A stretch of 64,000 nt of DNA from Myxococcota bacterium (GTDB taxonomy: Bacteria > Myxococcota_A > UBA9160 > UBA6930): positions 270,461-334,460 of the forward strand of contig JANQOX010000025.1 in the NCBI GenBank assembly GCA_028285625.1, written 5' to 3'. The notes below the pieces were generated by a model. It was not told the DNA's origin and searched no databases. It saw nothing but the letters and a program-made list of their open reading frames with translations. Below are positions 60,720-64,000 of the stretch, one piece after another. Numbering within the stretch: the stretch's first letter is position 1; each line of letters starts with the position of its first letter. Made by a program: the position numbers and the translations under genes.

Positions 60720-61432
60720 GGGGTGTCCTCCGGGCGCGCGGGCTGCGTTGCCTGCGCGAAGGGCGTGGGGGTGGCCTCGGGCACACCGACGTCGGGCAGG
60801 GGCTCGTCGTCGGGGGGCGGGCCGGTCGCGCCCGCCAGGAAGATCTCGGCGGCGGCGCGCATGCGTTCGGGGAGCGAGCTCACGGCCTCGTCGTAGAGCC
60901 AGTGCACGATGGTGCCGTGGGACAGCCCGTCGAAGGCCGCTGCCAGGTCTTCGGGTGCGTGTCGGGGATCGATTTCCCCACGCGCCTGCCCTCGCACCAG
61001 CAGCGCCACGAGCTGCACGAGGGCGCGATCGCGGGAGGCCGAGACCACGCCGCCCTCGTCCAGCGCGAGCTGGGTGCGCACGATCTCACGGAAGATCCCA
61101 CGGTAGAAGCCATGCACCGCAGCGATGCCCTCGCCCATGTGCACGAAGAGCGCGCGCACCAGGCTTGCCGTCGACGCATCGCGATGGCTCCGAGCCCGGG
61201 CGAGGATGGCGCCGTAGTAGTCGAGGACGTCGGCCGTGATGGCGTCTACCAACGCGCGCTTCGTCGCGAAGTGATTGAAGACCGTGGCGCGCGACACCCC
61301 CGCGGCCTCGCCGATCTCGGCCATGGTCACGTCGTCGAGCGAGCGGTCGGCGAAGAGCCGCCGGGCCGCATCCAGGATGCGGCTTCGGGCAGGGGGCGGC
61401 TCGGGCTGCGAAACGACAGGGTTCGCCGACAT
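60716..61432 (-). CDS. TetR-family transcriptional regulator
   Basis: 238 residues. N-terminal helix-turn-helix VTMAEIGEAAGVSRATVFNHFATKRAL, shown here by its core AAGVSRATVFNHF. The ligand domain includes RALFVHMGEGIAAVHGF. A proline/acid-rich tail of about 35 residues is unusual. It forms a two-gene operon with the Coq4-like gene and probably binds the repeats just before its own start. Confidence 0.92.
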   Translation of the reverse strand: MSANPVVSQPEPPPARSRILDAARRLFADRSLDDVTMAEIGEAAGVSRATVFNHFATKRALVDAITADVLDYYGAILARARSHRDASTASLVRALFVHMGEGIAAVHGFYRGIFREIVRTQLALDEGGVVSASRDRALVQLVALLVRGQARGEIDPRHAPEDLAAAFDGLSHGTIVHWLYDEAVSSLPERMRAAAEIFLAGATGPPPDDEPLPDVGVPEATPTPFAQATQPARPEDTP

Positions 61433-61440
61433 GGACCAGA

Positions 61441-61467
61441 GTCTAGCTCAAGTTAGACCTGAGTCTA
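61441..61467. promoter_or_regulatory. Candidate TetR operator: three GTCTA/TAGAC half-sites
   Basis: GTCTA at 61441, TAGAC at 61454 and GTCTA at 61463 form two overlapping inverted repeats (spacers of eight and four bases). They start nine bases before the tetR ATG. Such repeats next to a tetR start are usual autoregulatory operators. Confidence 0.5.
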
Positions 61468-61506
61468 GTCGGGGATGGAGGTGACCCGATCTCCGTCTGC
61501 TATGTT

Positions 61507-61526
61507 GCCAGTTCACGTGAACTGGC
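61507..61526. promoter_or_regulatory. Perfect 20-bp palindrome before merR
   Basis: GCCAGTTCACGTGAACTGGC is a full palindrome centred on CACGTG, with an extra half-site GAACTGG at 61527-61533. A -10-like TATGTT lies directly upstream (61501-61506). Probable operator for the MerR protein encoded at 61608, or for another dimeric regulator. Confidence 0.6.
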
Positions 61527-61607
61527 GAACTGGCCAGGGACCCTTGACCCGCGTCGGCCCCCGGCGCCTTCGCGCAGGACCCGCGATCGCCCGAGGTTGG
61601 AGGCCCC

Positions 61608-62015
61608 ATGGACGAGACCCCGACCTGGAGCGTGGGCGAGATCTGCAAGAAGACCGGTCTCTCGGCGCGGACGCTCCGCTACTACGAGGAACTCGGTCTG
61701 CTGCCCGGTGTGGGACGCCGCGGCGCTCGCCGAAGCTACGGGCGCGACGAGCTCGAACGGCTGCGGTTCATCCAGCGGCTCAAGGCACTGGGGCTCTCGC
61801 TCTCGGAGATCAAGGAGCTGAACCAGGTCCACGCGATCTCGAACTCGACGGCCGCCATGCTGGCGCGTCTCGAGGAGGTGTTGTCGCTGCGGCTGTCCGA
61901 ACTCGACGCGCGCGTCGAGGAGCTCGCGGCATTGCGTGACGAGATGCGCAAGTACCACGATCACGTCGAGCGCCGGGTGGATGCCCTGGGTGCCGGCGGG
62001 GAGGGGGCGCGATGA
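61608..62015 (+). CDS. MerR-family transcriptional regulator
   Basis: 135 residues. Winged helix-turn-helix VGEICKKTGLSARTLRYYEELGLL, then the wing RSYGRDELERLRFIQRLKALG. A long C-terminal coiled coil gives dimers. No metal-binding Cys and no cobalamin domain. ATG 61608 is 82 bases after the palindrome. Its stop overlaps the icmF ATG (62012), so it likely controls the mutase operon in response to an acyl-CoA-related signal. The ligand is inference. Confidence 0.92.
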   Translation: MDETPTWSVGEICKKTGLSARTLRYYEELGLLPGVGRRGARRSYGRDELERLRFIQRLKALGLSLSEIKELNQVHAISNSTAAMLARLEEVLSLRLSELDARVEELAALRDEMRKYHDHVERRVDALGAGGEGAR

Positions 62016-64000
62016 GCGCAGCACCGCAGACACAGGGGGCCGTTCGCGCACCGCGCGTGCGGGTGGTGACGGCCGCTTCGTTGTTCGACGGCCACGACGC
62101 GGCGATCAACATCATGCGGCGCATCCTGCAGGCCCAGGGCGCCGAGGTGATCCACCTGGGCCACGACCGCTCGGTCGCCGAGATCGCCGAGGCCGCCGTC
62201 GAAGAGGACGCCCACGCCGTAGCCATTTCATCCTACCAGGGCGGGCACATGGAGTTCTTCACGTACCTGCTCGAGGCGCTGGAGCAGCGCGGTGCCGGCC
62301 ACGTTCGGGTGTACGGAGGCGGGGGCGGCACGATCGTCCCCGAAGAGATCGAGGCGCTGCACGAACGCGGGGTCGCACGCATCTTCAGCCCCGAAGACGG
62401 CCGGCGCCTGGGTCTCGAAGGCATGATCCAGACCATCGTCGAGGAGAGCGCCGGCGCGGCCCTCGAGCGCGCAGGCGACGACCTCGCGCGGCTCGGGCCC
62501 GATGCCCCCGGCCTGGTCTCGAGGCTCATCAGCTGGCTCGAGGTCCGCGGCGCCGAGGGCGGCTCGGACGTGGAGGCGCTGCGCGGCGAACTGCGGTTGA
62601 GACGCGAGGGCGCCCCGGCCCCGGTGATCGGCTTCACGGGGACGGGGGGCGCGGGCAAGTCGAGCGTGGTCGACGAGGTGATCCGTCGGTTCCGCCTCGA
62701 CTTCCCCGACGCGCGCCTGGGCGTGCTGCTGGTGGATCCCTCGAGGCGCAAGACGGGCGGAGCGCTGCTCGGCGACCGGATCCGCATGAACGCCATCCAC
62801 GGCGACGGAGTCTTCGTGCGCTCGCTCGCCACCCGGCAGGCGCACCGCGCGCTCTCGCAAGCCGTCGTGGATGCCACCTCCGTGCTGCAGTCGGCCGGCT
62901 ACGACCTGGTGCTGGTGGAGACGGCTGGAATCGGCCAGAGCGACTCTGAAATCGTGGACCTCGCCGACCACTCCGTCTACGTGATGACTCCCGACTTCGG
63001 GGCACCGTCGCAGCTCGAGAAGATCGACATGCTCGAGTTGGCCGACGTGGTGGTCCTGAACAAGGCCGACCGTCAAGGTGCCGACGATGCCCTGCGCGAC
63101 GTGCGCAAGCAGTGGCGCCGCAATCACGGCGCTTTCGACACGCCCGACGAGGAAGTGCCGGTGCACTTCACCGTGGCCCGGCAGTGGGACGACCCCGGCG
63201 TCGAGGCGCTCTACGAGCGGCTGCGCCGCACCGCGGCCGCGACCGCACCTGCCTTCGCGCAGCCGCGGGGAGAGCGCGCCGAGGCTGCACCGCAGGCCGA
63301 TGCGCTCGTGCCGCCGAACCGCGAGCGCTACCTGGCGGAGATCGCCGAGACGGTGCGCCGGTACCGCGCCGAGACGCAGACCCAGGCCGAGACGGCCGCA
63401 CGCGCGCAGCGCCTCAGCCTGGCCGCGAGCGAGCTGGGCGAGGACGGTGCGCGGGTCGCCGCGCTCGCGAGCGATGCGCGAGAGGCGCTCGACGCAGAGC
63501 TGCGGCGCACCCTGGAGGCCTGGCCCGAGACCCGTGCGCGCTATCAGGCGCAGACCCAGACCTACGCGGTTCGCGGTCGCGACATCGAGGTCATCAATCA
63601 CGCCGAGACCCTCTCGGGCACCGCGCTTCCGAAGGTGGCACTACCCGCCGAGGACGACTGGGGCGCGCTCACGCGCTACCTGCGCCTCGAGAACCTGCCA
63701 GGGCACTTTCCGTTCACCTCGGGCGTGTTCCCGTTCAAGCGCGCGGAGGAAGACCCGGCGCGCATGTTCGCGGGGGAGGGGGGCCCCGAGCGCACCAATC
63801 GGCGCTTCCACCTGCTCTCGGCCGACCAGAAGGCCACGCGCCTGTCGACGGCTTTCGACAGCGTCACGCTCTACGGGCGCGACCCGGCGCCCGAACTCGA
63901 CGTGTGGGGCAAGGTCGGCACGTCGGGTGTCTCGGTCTGCACGCTCGACGATGCCAAGAAGCTCTACTCCGGCTTCGACCTCGTCAACCCGAGCACGTCG
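62012..64000 (+). CDS. icmF: Fused isobutyryl-CoA mutase (IcmF), 3' end cut by window
   Basis: 663 codons to the window end, roughly the first 60% of a typical IcmF. The N-terminal B12-binding domain has SLFDGHDAAINIMRRIL with the cobalt-ligand His and VAISSYQGGHMEF. A MeaB-like G-protein chaperone domain follows: GFTGTGGAGKSSVVDEV (about 207), VETAGIGQSD, VLNKAD (about 350). Then a linker and the start of the catalytic barrel: TSGVFPFKRAEEDPARMFAG and STAFDSVTLYG. Rearranges isobutyryl-CoA and butyryl-CoA (or pivalyl/isovaleryl-CoA) with adenosylcobalamin. Start overlaps the merR stop. Confidence 0.95.
   Translation, partial: MSAAPQTQGAVRAPRVRVVTAASLFDGHDAAINIMRRILQAQGAEVIHLGHDRSVAEIAEAAVEEDAHAVAISSYQGGHMEFFTYLLEALEQRGAGHVRVYGGGGGTIVPEEIEALHERGVARIFSPEDGRRLGLEGMIQTIVEESAGAALERAGDDLARLGPDAPGLVSRLISWLEVRGAEGGSDVEALRGELRLRREGAPAPVIGFTGTGGAGKSSVVDEVIRRFRLDFPDARLGVLLVDPSRRKTGGALLGDRIRMNAIHGDGVFVRSLATRQAHRALSQAVVDATSVLQSAGYDLVLVETAGIGQSDSEIVDLADHSVYVMTPDFGAPSQLEKIDMLELADVVVLNKADRQGADDALRDVRKQWRRNHGAFDTPDEEVPVHFTVARQWDDPGVEALYERLRRTAAATAPAFAQPRGERAEAAPQADALVPPNRERYLAEIAETVRRYRAETQTQAETAARAQRLSLAASELGEDGARVAALASDAREALDAELRRTLEAWPETRARYQAQTQTYAVRGRDIEVINHAETLSGTALPKVALPAEDDWGALTRYLRLENLPGHFPFTSGVFPFKRAEEDPARMFAGEGGPERTNRRFHLLSADQKATRLSTAFDSVTLYGRDPAPELDVWGKVGTSGVSVCTLDDAKKLYSGFDLVNPSTS

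Overview
The window is very GC-rich, densely coding bacterial chromosome. It has short intergenic gaps, many GTG and TTG starts, and frequent 4-base start/stop overlaps (ATGA, GTGA, TTGA). The gene order tilS-ftsH-folP-cdaA-ybbR-glmM-pdxJ-nnrD-tsaE-lysC is one I associate with Deltaproteobacteria in the broad sense (Geobacter, Myxococcota, Binatota-like lineages). The acyl-CoA genes and a fused isobutyryl-CoA mutase fit such a host. No rRNA, CRISPR array, insertion sequence, integrase or phage gene was seen.

Layout. 1-8.2 kb: a class V aminotransferase (partial), a small membrane protein, dgt, cutA, two unknown genes, a 978-residue DHH-domain protein with a long disordered centre, and queE. 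8.2-12.3 kb (minus): moxR, DUF58 and transglutaminase operon. 12.4-16.2 kb: prmA, a GNAT enzyme, a GDP-sugar reductase, a small membrane protein, and a P-loop/dCMP-deaminase fusion. 16.3-28.5 kb: a large ATPase regulator, a PilZ/LuxD-like/methyltransferase fusion, an RND exporter and two complex histidine kinases. 28.6-36 kb: a secreted TolB-like protein, a CAU-anticodon tRNA, a membrane glycosyltransferase, a membrane spermidine-synthase-like protein, an acyl-CoA ligase and a MaoC-like protein. 35.8-46.9 kb: the conserved housekeeping run from tilS to lysC. 46.9-49.5 kb (minus): an ABC-2 exporter. 49.7-56.9 kb: rsgA, a ComEA-like protein, yihY, a cysteine desulfurase, mnmA, rnc and era. 57-64 kb: a beta-oxidation pair with a duplicated DUF3012 lipoprotein, coq4/tetR (minus), then merR and icmF (cut by the window end).

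The most unusual part is 16.3-28.5 kb. One polypeptide joins a c-di-GMP-type PilZ module, a LuxD-like acyl thioesterase with its Ser/Asp/His triad, and an SAM methyltransferase. It is followed by an RND lipid-type exporter, a six-helix sensor kinase carrying two kinase cores around a receiver, and a receiver-GAF-kinase. The set resembles, in parts, the fatty-acid-methyl-ester quorum-sensing logic of Ralstonia PhcB/PhcS/PhcR, in a new arrangement. Base composition drops visibly between about 16.9 and 24.65 kb, and both edges fall inside genes at domain borders. This suggests a transferred or recombined block (or an assembly join).

Other points worth following: a PdxJ homologue that has lost its catalytic residues at the conserved locus where acpS is also missing; a YihY gene whose only plausible start is ACG; an Era GTPase with TQCD in place of NKxD; a 22-codon ORF with an ideal ribosome-binding site; and a perfect 20-bp palindrome in front of merR.
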